This document shows positions 35,057 to 42,452 of a stretch of DNA of 42,452 nucleotides, one piece after another. Numbering within the stretch: position 1 is the first letter of the stretch; every line of letters starts with the position of its first letter. Source of the stretch: JARRQB01 sp965368585 (GTDB lineage Bacteria > Pseudomonadota > Gammaproteobacteria > Chromatiales > Chromatiaceae); contig CBDUNM010000027.1 of the NCBI GenBank assembly GCA_965368585.1, positions 1 to 42,452 on the forward strand, read 5' to 3'. The translations under genes were made by a program, and so were the position numbers. A model generated the notes under the pieces. It saw nothing but the letters and a program-made list of their open reading frames with translations. It was not told the DNA's origin and ran no database searches.

Positions 35057-36841
35057 CTAATACAGTGGCCAGACCCAGGCGATGGCGGGTACCGCAGTGA
35101 TCACGATCAATGCTTCCAAGGGCAGCCCCATCCGCCAGTAGTCACCGAATCGGTAGCCACCGGGACCCATGACCAGCGTATTCGATTGGTGTCCGATAGG
35201 TGTCAGAAAGGCGCACGAGGCGCCGACGGCGACCGCCATCAGGAAGGGATCCGATGAACTCGCCAGTTGATCGGAGATACTGACGGCGATGGGTGCCATC
35301 ACCAGCACGGTCGCCGCGTTGTTGATGATGTCGGAAATGAACATGGTGGCGATCAACAGCGTTGCCAGTACCCATATCGCGTCCCAGCCGTGAGTCCAAT
35401 GCACGATCTGTATGGCCAGCAGGGTGGTGGTTCCGGTCGTTTCCAGTGCCTGGCCGACCGGTAGCATCGCGCCGAGCAACACGATCACCGGCCAGTCGAT
35501 GCCGTCGTACAGTTGTCGGACGGGTAGAATGCCGAACAGCAGATACGCAAAAATCGCGAGCAGGAACGCCATGAACAACGGCATGAGATTGGAGATCCCC
35601 AACAAGATCGCTGCCGCGAACACCAGCAGCGCGATGCCCGCCTGTTTCTTTTGCCCGATGGACAGGGTTCGTGGCGCCAGCGGCAACAGGCCCAGTCGGG
35701 CGATCTGTTCCTCCGCCGCGTCGGTTTTACCCTGCAGCAAGAGAATATCGCCGACCGCGAATTCGATTCGGCGCAACCGCTTGCGCAGCGTTTCGCCATG
35801 CCGCGACAAACCAAACAGTGCCAGGGTGCCGGCGCTTTCCACGCGCAGATAGGCCGTACCCCGCCCGATCAGCGGCGATTGCGCCGACACGATGCCCTCG
35901 ATGAGCGACAGCTCCTGCGGCGCGATATCGCTGAACGACGTGTCGGGCGCGCTGAGCAACTCGAGACCGTATCGCTCGATCGTCGGCTGCAGTTCCTCGG
36001 CGCGACCATGCACCAGCAGGACATCGCCGGCCGCGAATCGATGGCCTGAGGTCAGCGGCCGGGCGCGGCCGTTTTCGTGGGCAATACCGACCAGGAGCTG
36101 ATTCCAGTCGTTGTCGAAAATCAACGACGGTGCATTTTTTCCAATCAGTTCGGACCCTTCGACGATCCGCAATTCGGCCAGATACTCGCCGACCTCGAAC
36201 AGCTGCTTGGCCGCGTTTTGCTCGAGTCGTTCACGTGGCAGCAGGCGCCACCCGACCGTGATGACGAAAATCACGCCGACCAAGGCTACCGGCACGCCGA
36301 CGGGCGAAAAATCGAACAGCCCGAACGCCTCCTGACCCGGCAGATCCGCGCGGAAGCTCGCCACAATGATATTGGGCGGCGTACCGATCATCGTGGTCAT
36401 GCCGCCGAGTATGCTGCCGAAGGCCAACGGCATGAGCAGCAACGCCGGCGAACGTTGCTGCTGGTTGGCGGTGGCAATCGCCACCGGCAGCATCAGCGCC
36501 AGGGCGCCGACGTTGTTCATGAAGGCCGACGCGAGCGTAACGACCAGCGTCAACGCACCGATATGCACGAATCGGTTGGCCGTGATCTCCGCCAGATGGA
36601 CGGCCGCGAGTTCCACCACACCGGCGGCCTTCAGCGCATGACTGATAATCAGTACCGCCGCGACGGTAATCACCGCCGTGTGGCTGAATCCGCTGAACGC
36701 CGCTTCCGTGGGCACCAGGCCGGCTATCGCGCTCACCACCAGGGCCATCATAGCGACCAGATCGTGCCGCCAGCGCCCCCATGCGAACATGAGCAGCGCA
36801 CCGAGCAGGATGATCGAAATCGCGATTTGGTCGTTGGTCAC
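35057..36841 (-). CDS. SLC13-type permease with TrkA-C domains (second copy)
   Basis: This 594-residue paralogue lacks the long N-terminal tail of its neighbour. Membrane halves (about 1-205 and 395-594) enclose two TrkA-C domains (about 210-300 and 305-385). The repeat motifs are SAFMNNVGALALMLP and SDIINNAATVLVMAP; the gate-type loop MIGTPPNIIV is clearer here than in the other copy. The substrate could be sulfate, another oxyanion or a dicarboxylate. The start is GTG at 36841 with no strong ribosome site. It lies 66 bases after senB on the same strand, so it may be cotranscribed with senB. A selenium-oxyanion or sulfur role is possible but unproven. Confidence 0.87.
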   Translation of the reverse strand: MTNDQIAISIILLGALLMFAWGRWRHDLVAMMALVVSAIAGLVPTEAAFSGFSHTAVITVAAVLIISHALKAAGVVELAAVHLAEITANRFVHIGALTLVVTLASAFMNNVGALALMLPVAIATANQQQRSPALLLMPLAFGSILGGMTTMIGTPPNIIVASFRADLPGQEAFGLFDFSPVGVPVALVGVIFVITVGWRLLPRERLEQNAAKQLFEVGEYLAELRIVEGSELIGKNAPSLIFDNDWNQLLVGIAHENGRARPLTSGHRFAAGDVLLVHGRAEELQPTIERYGLELLSAPDTSFSDIAPQELSLIEGIVSAQSPLIGRGTAYLRVESAGTLALFGLSRHGETLRKRLRRIEFAVGDILLLQGKTDAAEEQIARLGLLPLAPRTLSIGQKKQAGIALLVFAAAILLGISNLMPLFMAFLLAIFAYLLFGILPVRQLYDGIDWPVIVLLGAMLPVGQALETTGTTTLLAIQIVHWTHGWDAIWVLATLLIATMFISDIINNAATVLVMAPIAVSISDQLASSSDPFLMAVAVGASCAFLTPIGHQSNTLVMGPGGYRFGDYWRMGLPLEALIVITAVPAIAWVWPLY

Positions 36842-36907
36842 GTTCGCAACACTAGCACTCCCGGCGGCGAGCAGGGAAACGGGTGTCGCAAAGGTGGACG
36901 ATGGCGC

Positions 36908-37855
36908 TTACAGGTCCGCCAGGAGACCGGCCCACTGGTCCCGCTCCCGATCGACGGTGAAACGCGGTCGCCGAGCCCCGCAGGCGTCTTCGAGCTCACG
37001 GTAGAACCCTGCATCGGTCTCCGCGCGCACCAGCAGTGCGCTCAGTGCGCCAGTGTCCTGCGGCGCGAAGTAGCCGGGATAGTCGGATCCGAGCAAACCG
37101 ACCGACCCCGCGATCCTCGAAGCGACTACGGGCAGGCCGGCAACCACGGCTTCGGAAATCACATTGGCACCGCCCTCCATGCGCGAGGGCAGCGCAAGCA
37201 AGTGGGCGCGCGTATAAGCGCGGCGCACCTCGGCGTGTGGAACTTCGCCGAACCAACGATAGCGTGAATTTTCCTTCATTTCCCGTTCCGCCCGGTCTGC
37301 CCATTCCGGCGTAATGGCCTTGCCGTAGTGGACGACCTGCAAGCGACTGGCGCGCGGCAGGTCCCGCACCGCCCAGGCGGGTCGCAGCGGATCCTTTTCC
37401 TCGCGCAGGTGCCCGGCCACGCACACCCGAAAATACCGTTTGACGGGTCTACGGGCAGCGGTGGGCCGGGCCGATTGGTAAATGACCCGCAGCTTGTCGC
37501 GATACCGTTCCGGAATGGTTTCACCGATCAGATCGTGCAATCCCACTAGCCTGTCGGCAAGGTCGATCGAGCGCAGCGTGGCTTCCGGGTGGCTGTGAAT
37601 AAACCGATACGCATCGGTCCCCGTGAGGGCCACGATCACGGGGCGTCCCGGATAGGATTCGGTAAAGCGGACCACCGCGGCGGCGCTGCGCCACGCATGC
37701 AGTGCTATCATCATGTCGGCGGCTTCACCGCGATAGTCCACCGAGACCCGCACTGTGTGTCCCAAGTGTCGCAGGATGTTTGTCCAGCGGGCGGCGGTGG
37801 CACGGTTGCCCGCACGCGAACGGGGAGGCGCGGGCGTGATGAGTCGAATCTGCAT
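36908..37855 (-). CDS. senB: Glycosyltransferase, probable selenosugar synthase SenB
   Basis: This 315-residue GT4-type glycosyltransferase opens with ITPAPPRSRAGNRATAARW, the typical start of the group once known only as a putative glycosyltransferase beside EgtB-like proteins. The sugar-nucleotide E-x7-E motif is Glu227-Glu235 (EGGANVISE). SenB joins selenophosphate with UDP-N-acetylglucosamine to give a selenosugar for selenoneine synthesis. Support here is mainly the setting: a divergent EgtB/SenA-like gene, egtD and selD next door. The start is the ATG at 37855. The SLC13 permease follows 66 bases downstream. Confidence 0.8.
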   Translation of the reverse strand: MQIRLITPAPPRSRAGNRATAARWTNILRHLGHTVRVSVDYRGEAADMMIALHAWRSAAAVVRFTESYPGRPVIVALTGTDAYRFIHSHPEATLRSIDLADRLVGLHDLIGETIPERYRDKLRVIYQSARPTAARRPVKRYFRVCVAGHLREEKDPLRPAWAVRDLPRASRLQVVHYGKAITPEWADRAEREMKENSRYRWFGEVPHAEVRRAYTRAHLLALPSRMEGGANVISEAVVAGLPVVASRIAGSVGLLGSDYPGYFAPQDTGALSALLVRAETDAGFYRELEDACGARRPRFTVDRERDQWAGLLADL

Positions 37856-38123
37856 GATGACTATGTGATTTCCACGTTTTTATAAATGTACACTAACTGG
37901 AATGACACTTACTGAAGCCGAGACGCCTCTTTTCTGGAGGAAACGTCGGCGGCAGGGGCGACGCCGTCGAGCCTACAGGGACGTATTTACGGCGATTCCC
38001 GGAAGAAATGACCCGTGTCGGCGGGCCAACCGCTCCACGATAGCCGCTAAATAAGCGCCATTGGCACTAACTGGTCTACCGCTCCCGAAAAAATGACAGT
38101 CCACATCGAACTCCGGCCGACTG
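37856..38123. promoter_or_regulatory. senB/senA divergent control region with repeated decamer
   Basis: The decamer CACTAACTGG occurs at 37891-37900 and 38065-38074, and a near copy CACTTACTGA at 37906-37915, fifteen bases after the first. The first pair lies 36-60 bases upstream of senB and the third copy 50 bases upstream of senA. They may be sites for a shared regulator. I see no small gene here. Confidence 0.4.
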
Positions 38124-39422
38124 ATGTATGATATTGATCCCGCCAAGCTTGTTGCGCAGATGGAAGACGCGCGCGCGCGCACCCTGACCCTGATCGACGG
38201 CTTGGATGAAAGGCAAATGATCGGGCCGTGCCTGCCTATCGTCAATCCGCTGCGTTGGGAGATCGGGCACGCCGCGTATTTTTACGAGTATTGGATCCTC
38301 AGGCAGCACTTCGGCGAAGCCGCGGTGCGTGAAGACGTAGACAGTCTGTACGACTCTATCGGCATCGCGCACAACGATCGCTGGCATTTGCCCTTGCCCT
38401 CGCTGGCGGAGACGCTGACCTATATGGACGTAGTTCACGAGCGGGTACGCACACACCTGGCTCGGGGCGACCGGGATGCGGGGCGCGATTACCTGACCCA
38501 ATACGCAATCTTTCACGAAGACATGCATACCGAGGCCTTCACCTACACCCGCCAGACCCTGAGTTATCCCGCACCGTCGATTGGCAGCGCACGGTACCCG
38601 GCCCTGGACGCCGGCGGCCTTGACGGCGATACGCCGGTTCCCGGCGGCACCTTCCGGTTGGGCGCTTCGCAGGGCGACGGTTTCGTCTTCGACAACGAGA
38701 AATGGGGCCATCCGGTCGAGCTGTCCGCGTTTCACATCGCGCGCGCGGCGGTGAGCAATCGAGAGTTTCTGGCATTCGTCGAGGACGACGCTTATCGGCG
38801 CCGGGAATATTGGGACGAAGACGGCTGGCGCTGGCGTGCTGAGACCGGTCTTGAACACCCCATCTACTGGCGTAGCGGTAACCACGGCTGGGAAACGCGG
38901 CGCTTCGACCGCTGGGAAGCACTGCGGCCGCACGCGGCGGTCATCCATGTGAGTTGGCACGAAGCACGCGCGTACTGCCGTTGGGCCGGGAGGCGCTTGC
39001 CCAGCGAAGCGGAATGGGAAGCGGCGGCGGCGGGAGAACCGAGCGCCGATGGCCGCCATTTGGCCGCTACTCGCAGGCGTTATCCCTGGGGCGCAGAACC
39101 ACCCGCGCCACACCTGGCAAACCTGGATGGCGGCGCGTTGGGAACCATCGACGTCGCCGCGCTGCCTGCGGGTGACAGCGCCTTCGGTTGTCGTCAAATG
39201 CTCGGCAACGTCTGGGAGTGGACGGATACGGTGTTCGGACCGTATCCCGGCTTCAGCCCGGACATGTATCAGGACTATTCGCAACCGCTGTTCGGGTCGA
39301 CCCGCGTCTTGCGCGGCGGTGCCTGGGCCACCCGTGGGCGCATGTTGCGCAACACCTGGCGGAACTACTACGGTCCCGAGCGCAATGACGTGTTCGCCGG
39401 GTTTCGCACCTGCGCCCTGTGA
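38124..39422 (+). CDS. senA: EgtB-like iron enzyme, probable selenoneine synthase SenA
   Basis: This 432-residue protein fuses a DinB-like domain (about 1-145) and an FGE-sulfatase domain (about 155-432). The three iron ligands of the EgtB fold are present: His49 (WEIGHAAYF), His131 and His135 (FHEDMHTEAF). The C-terminal part has NVWEWTDTVFGPYPGF and LRGGAWATRGRMLRNTW as in EgtB/SenA. EgtB makes a C-S bond to hercynine; SenA makes the C-Se bond using the SenB product. Immediate linkage to senB and a selD gene favours SenA, but sequence alone does not exclude EgtB. The start is the ATG at 38124. The egtD gene begins four bases after the stop. Confidence 0.8.
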   Translation: MYDIDPAKLVAQMEDARARTLTLIDGLDERQMIGPCLPIVNPLRWEIGHAAYFYEYWILRQHFGEAAVREDVDSLYDSIGIAHNDRWHLPLPSLAETLTYMDVVHERVRTHLARGDRDAGRDYLTQYAIFHEDMHTEAFTYTRQTLSYPAPSIGSARYPALDAGGLDGDTPVPGGTFRLGASQGDGFVFDNEKWGHPVELSAFHIARAAVSNREFLAFVEDDAYRRREYWDEDGWRWRAETGLEHPIYWRSGNHGWETRRFDRWEALRPHAAVIHVSWHEARAYCRWAGRRLPSEAEWEAAAAGEPSADGRHLAATRRRYPWGAEPPAPHLANLDGGALGTIDVAALPAGDSAFGCRQMLGNVWEWTDTVFGPYPGFSPDMYQDYSQPLFGSTRVLRGGAWATRGRMLRNTWRNYYGPERNDVFAGFRTCAL

Positions 39423-39426
39423 GACC

Positions 39427-40410
39427 ATGTGCCACAGAGGACGCGAGTTGAGCGCGGCGCGGATACAATTCCACGATCTGCGGCCCACCGTGGATGAATT
39501 CGCCGCGGCGGTAGCGGCTGGTCTGTCGAGTCGTCCCCGGTCCATCCCCCCCAAGTATTTCTACGACGCGCGCGGATCGCAGTTGTTCGACGCCATTACG
39601 GCAACGCCCGAGTACTACCCGACCCGCACCGAGATCGCGCTACTCGAAGGTAACGCGGCGGCGATCGCGCGGCGCGTGGGTACCGGCAGCCTGCTGGTGG
39701 AACCGGGCGGCGGCAGTTGCGCCAAGGTGCATATCCTGCTGCAGGGATTGCAGCCGTGCGCCTACGTACCGATGGACATTTCGCGCGATCATTTGTGGCT
39801 GGCCGCCCAGGAACTCGCGGCACAGTACCCCTGGCTGGAGATCCACGCCGCCTGTACCGATTTCGTCCGGCACATGGCGATCCCCGACACGGCGCCGGAG
39901 GGGCCGCGCGTGGCTTTTTTCCCCGGTTCCAGTATCGGCAATTTCGACCCGTCAGGGGCCGTCGAATTTCTCGCGACGATCGCGGAAGTCGTAGGGGCCG
40001 GCGGTTTCCTGCTGATCGGCGTCGACCTGAAGAAGGACCGGCCCACGCTGGAAGCGGCATATAACGACGCCGCCGGCATCACGGCCGCGTTCAATCTCAA
40101 TCTGCTGAGCCGCATCAAGCGCGAGTTGCGCGCCGATATCGCGCTCGATGCATGGCGGCACAAGGCCTTTTACAACGAACCGCTCGGGCGCATCGAGATG
40201 CACCTGGAAAGTCGAACAGTACAGACGGTTCGGGTAGGGGACCAGCGCTTCGAATTTACCGCGGGTGAAACCATACATACCGAAAACTCTTACAAGTACG
40301 GGGTCGAGGAGTTTCAGCAGTTGGCCGCAGAAGCGGGGTTTCGTACCGAAGAGGTCTGGGTGGACGACGGCCGGTTGTTCAGTGTGCAGCTGTTAAGCGT
40401 CCCGGATTAA
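39427..40410 (+). CDS. egtD: Histidine N-alpha-methyltransferase
   Basis: This 327-residue SAM enzyme trimethylates histidine to hercynine, the backbone of ergothioneine and selenoneine. Family motifs are clear: IPPKYFYDARGSQLFDAIT, PEYYPTRTE (61-69), the SAM loop EPGGGSCAK (92-100), FFPGSSIGNFDP, and IHTENSYKYG near the end, whose Glu and Ser bind histidine. Length agrees with characterised EgtD (about 320). The start is uncertain: the ATG at 39427 lacks a ribosome site, whereas a TTG at 39448 has AGAGG seven bases upstream and would shorten the protein by seven residues. A frame reaching back inside senA is an artefact. It is cotranscribed with senA and selD. Confidence 0.93.
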   Translation: MCHRGRELSAARIQFHDLRPTVDEFAAAVAAGLSSRPRSIPPKYFYDARGSQLFDAITATPEYYPTRTEIALLEGNAAAIARRVGTGSLLVEPGGGSCAKVHILLQGLQPCAYVPMDISRDHLWLAAQELAAQYPWLEIHAACTDFVRHMAIPDTAPEGPRVAFFPGSSIGNFDPSGAVEFLATIAEVVGAGGFLLIGVDLKKDRPTLEAAYNDAAGITAAFNLNLLSRIKRELRADIALDAWRHKAFYNEPLGRIEMHLESRTVQTVRVGDQRFEFTAGETIHTENSYKYGVEEFQQLAAEAGFRTEEVWVDDGRLFSVQLLSVPD

Positions 40411-40420
40411 AGGTCTTTCG

Positions 40421-42452
40421 ATGGACGGTACACCCACACCGGTCGTCAAGGACCTGGTCTTGGTCGGCGGCGGTCACGCGCACGTCGCGGTGCTGCGCCG
40501 CTTCGGCATGCGGCCCGTGCCCGGACTGCGGCTTACCTTGATTACGCGCGACGTCGATACGCCGTACTCGGGGATGCTGCCTGGCCTGATCGCCGGCCAC
40601 TACGGCTTCGACGAATGCCACATCGATCTCGGTCCGCTGTCCCGCTTCGCCGGTGCACGGCTCTACCACTCCGCCGCGACGGGGCTGGATCTGGAACGCC
40701 GCGAACTGATCGTGGACGGTCGTCCGCCGGTGGCCTTCGATCTGTTATCGATCAATACGGGGTCGACGCCGAACACCCTCGATGTCCCCGGCGCGGCCGA
40801 GTTCGCGTTTCCGGTCAAACCCATCGATGGCTTTCTGCGCCACTGGCAAACCTTGCAGGAGCGGGTGCGTGCAACCAATGGACCCTTCCGCATCGTGGTG
40901 GTCGGCGGTGGCGCCGGCGGTGTCGAATTGGCCCTGGCAACGCAGTTCCGGTTGAGGAAGCTGCTGCGCGATGACGGACAGGATCCGGATCGATTGCACT
41001 ACACGCTGCTCACGCAAGGAGCCGAAATCCTGCCGACTCACGCCGCAGGGGTGCGCGAGCGGTTCGTCCGGGTGCTTAAAGCGCGCGGGGTACAGGTTCG
41101 CACCGGCCAGCAAGTCGTGGCGATAACCGAGCGGGATATCCGGTCGGCGGGGAACGCGACATTTCAATATGACGCGGCGCTCTGGGTCACCGGCGCATCG
41201 GCCCCGTCCTGGCTGGGGGCGGCCGGACTGGCGGTGGACGACAACGGCTTCGTACGTGTCGACGCGCACCTGCAGTCGGTCTCCCACCGCGGCATCTTCG
41301 TCGCCGGGGATGTCGCCGCCCTGCCGGATCCGCGCCCGAAATCTGGCGTGTTTGCCGTACGTCAGGGGCCGGTGCTGGCCGACAATCTGCGCCGTGCGGC
41401 CACCGATCGGGCGTTGCGTCGCTATCGGCCGCAACGCCATTTTCTGGGTCTGATCAGCACCGGCGATCAGACCGCGGTAGCGTCGCGCGGCCGCTGGTCG
41501 CTCGAAGGCGCCTGGCTGTGGCGGGTCAAGGACTGGATCGATCGGCGCTTCATGAAGCGCTACAACCGGCTGCCGGAGATGACCGAAGACGCAAGTCCGG
41601 CCTTTACGCCCGGCTTGGCGGACGCCGCCGCGTTGCAGGAGTTGTCGACCCTGGCGATGCGTTGCGGGGGTTGCGGGGCCAAAGTCGGCAGCACGGTTTT
41701 GACCCGGGTGATGCAGCGTTTGCCGCCTATGGCCACGGCGCGGTGGCAGTGGGCCGGGCAGCGTTGGCCGCCGGCGCGACGCGACGACGTGCTCGTCGGT
41801 CGAGATGCGCCGGACGACGCCGCCGTGCTCGCGGTGCCCGAAGGCCGGGTAATGGTCCAAAGTGTGGACTACTTCCGCGCATTTATTGGCGATACGTATA
41901 CATTTGGCGCAATTGCTGCTAATCACGCCCTCGGCGACGTGTTCGCCATGGGGGCCGAACCGCAATCGGTCCTGGCCATTGCAACAGTGCCCTATGGGCG
42001 TGAGCGCGTCGTCGAAGAGGCGTTGTACGAATTGTTGGCCGGCGCTTTAAGTATTGTCGACCCGACCGGCGCGGTGCTGGCGGGGGGGCACTCCAGCGAA
42101 GGCGCGGAACTGGCGTTCGGGCTGACCGTCAACGGGTTGGCGGATCCCGAGCGGGTGTGGCGTAAAAGCGGGCTGCAACCCGGCGACGCGCTGGTGTTGA
42201 CCAAGGCCGTCGGGACCGGGACTTTGTTCGCGGCGGATATGCGGCGGCGGGCCAAGGGTCGGTGGGTGGAAGGTGCGATCGATTCCATGCTGCTGTCCAA
42301 CCAGCAGGCGGCGCACTGCCTGCGCGATTGCGGAGCAACCGCGTGCACCGACGTCACCGGCTTCGGTCTGCTCGGACACCTGGTGGAAATGACCCGCCCG
42401 TCGGGTGTCGACGCCGAACTGATGTTGTCGGCGCTGCCGCTGCTCGATGGTG
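40421..42452 (+). CDS. selD: NADH-dehydrogenase-like/selenophosphate synthetase fusion, 3' end cut by window
   Basis: The frame is open from the ATG at 40421 (AAAGG upstream, ten bases after the egtD stop) to the right edge, 677 codons. Residues about 1-390 form an FAD/NAD(P)H-dependent oxidoreductase with GGGHAH at the N terminus, GGGAGGVE in the middle and FVAGDVA late. From about 405 SelD begins; the catalytic pair is Cys418 and Lys421 in CGGCGAKVG, with Cys, not selenocysteine. SelD makes selenophosphate from selenide and ATP; the fused domain may deliver reduced selenium. As the dedicated donor for SenB it would take the place of SenC. It may also serve tRNA or selenoprotein synthesis; no selA, selB or ybbB gene lies in the window. 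Confidence 0.9.
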   Translation, partial: MDGTPTPVVKDLVLVGGGHAHVAVLRRFGMRPVPGLRLTLITRDVDTPYSGMLPGLIAGHYGFDECHIDLGPLSRFAGARLYHSAATGLDLERRELIVDGRPPVAFDLLSINTGSTPNTLDVPGAAEFAFPVKPIDGFLRHWQTLQERVRATNGPFRIVVVGGGAGGVELALATQFRLRKLLRDDGQDPDRLHYTLLTQGAEILPTHAAGVRERFVRVLKARGVQVRTGQQVVAITERDIRSAGNATFQYDAALWVTGASAPSWLGAAGLAVDDNGFVRVDAHLQSVSHRGIFVAGDVAALPDPRPKSGVFAVRQGPVLADNLRRAATDRALRRYRPQRHFLGLISTGDQTAVASRGRWSLEGAWLWRVKDWIDRRFMKRYNRLPEMTEDASPAFTPGLADAAALQELSTLAMRCGGCGAKVGSTVLTRVMQRLPPMATARWQWAGQRWPPARRDDVLVGRDAPDDAAVLAVPEGRVMVQSVDYFRAFIGDTYTFGAIAANHALGDVFAMGAEPQSVLAIATVPYGRERVVEEALYELLAGALSIVDPTGAVLAGGHSSEGAELAFGLTVNGLADPERVWRKSGLQPGDALVLTKAVGTGTLFAADMRRRAKGRWVEGAIDSMLLSNQQAAHCLRDCGATACTDVTGFGLLGHLVEMTRPSGVDAELMLSALPLLDG

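Noticed and set aside
39049..39426. Upstream extension of the egtD frame into senA
   Set aside because: The senA FGE domain is complete in its own frame and the extra residues do not match EgtD.
38076..39554. Long open frame opposite senA (492 codons)
   Set aside because: It is an antisense shadow of senA and the start of egtD, rich in Arg, Pro and Ala with no recognisable domain.
40745..41965. Open frame opposite selD (406 codons)
   Set aside because: selD reads through on the plus strand with all motifs; the antisense frame has none.

Overview
The window is 42.5 kb of dense Gram-negative DNA, most probably from a gammaproteobacterium or a close pseudomonadote. The reasons are a TonB-dependent outer-membrane receptor, periplasmic binding proteins, an NADH-dehydrogenase-like/SelD fusion, Shine-Dalgarno-led operons with 1-4 nt stop/start overlaps, and a short GTAG-headed REP-like element. 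I saw no rRNA, tRNA, CRISPR array or intact insertion sequence. Both ends cut a gene: a methyltransferase at the left edge and selD at the right edge.

Layout. (1) 1-7.0 kb, plus strand: methyltransferase, cysteine hydrolase, cytoplasmic PAS histidine kinase, REC-GAF-GGDEF protein and REC-GGDEF-EAL protein, a c-di-GMP signalling operon headed by two small-molecule enzymes. (2) 7.2-11.5 kb, minus: carA-carB, of the kind that resembles eukaryotic carbamoyl-phosphate synthetase. (3) 11.9-12.9 kb: a secreted metallo-beta-lactamase-fold protein, then a junction with what looks like the broken tail of a LysR regulator, a 20-bp-stem palindrome and a flanking direct repeat. Base composition rises across this junction. 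(4) 13.0-23.3 kb: a complete glycerol-use regulon. glpV-glpS-glpT-glpP-glpQ-glpU-glpK (ABC uptake plus glycerol kinase) runs on the minus strand, and glpR-glpD on the plus strand, with two copies of a TTCG-N8-CGAA dyad in the shared control region. (5) 23.4-28.2 kb: a TonB receptor and single-domain response regulator, divergent from a YfiR-like periplasmic protein and a transmembrane HisKA_2 kinase, apparently one surface-to-cytoplasm signalling module. (6) 28.4-29.8 kb: NfsA-like nitroreductase and folE. (7) 30.5 kb: a small gene for a double-glycine-leader, tryptophan-rich peptide. (8) 30.9-36.8 kb, minus: two SLC13/TrkA-C permeases, a hypothetical protein and ppk2. (9) 36.9 kb to the right end: senB, divergent from senA-egtD-selD, a probable selenoneine (selenium analogue of ergothioneine) pathway.

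How they work together. In the glycerol block, glycerol is bound by GlpV, imported by GlpSTPQ(U), phosphorylated by GlpK and oxidised by GlpD, under GlpR. In the selenium block, EgtD would make hercynine from histidine, SelD would make selenophosphate, SenB would build a selenosugar and SenA would join it to hercynine. The least-described material is the double-glycine peptide, the TonB/YfiR/kinase module and the enzyme-plus-c-di-GMP operon at the left end.
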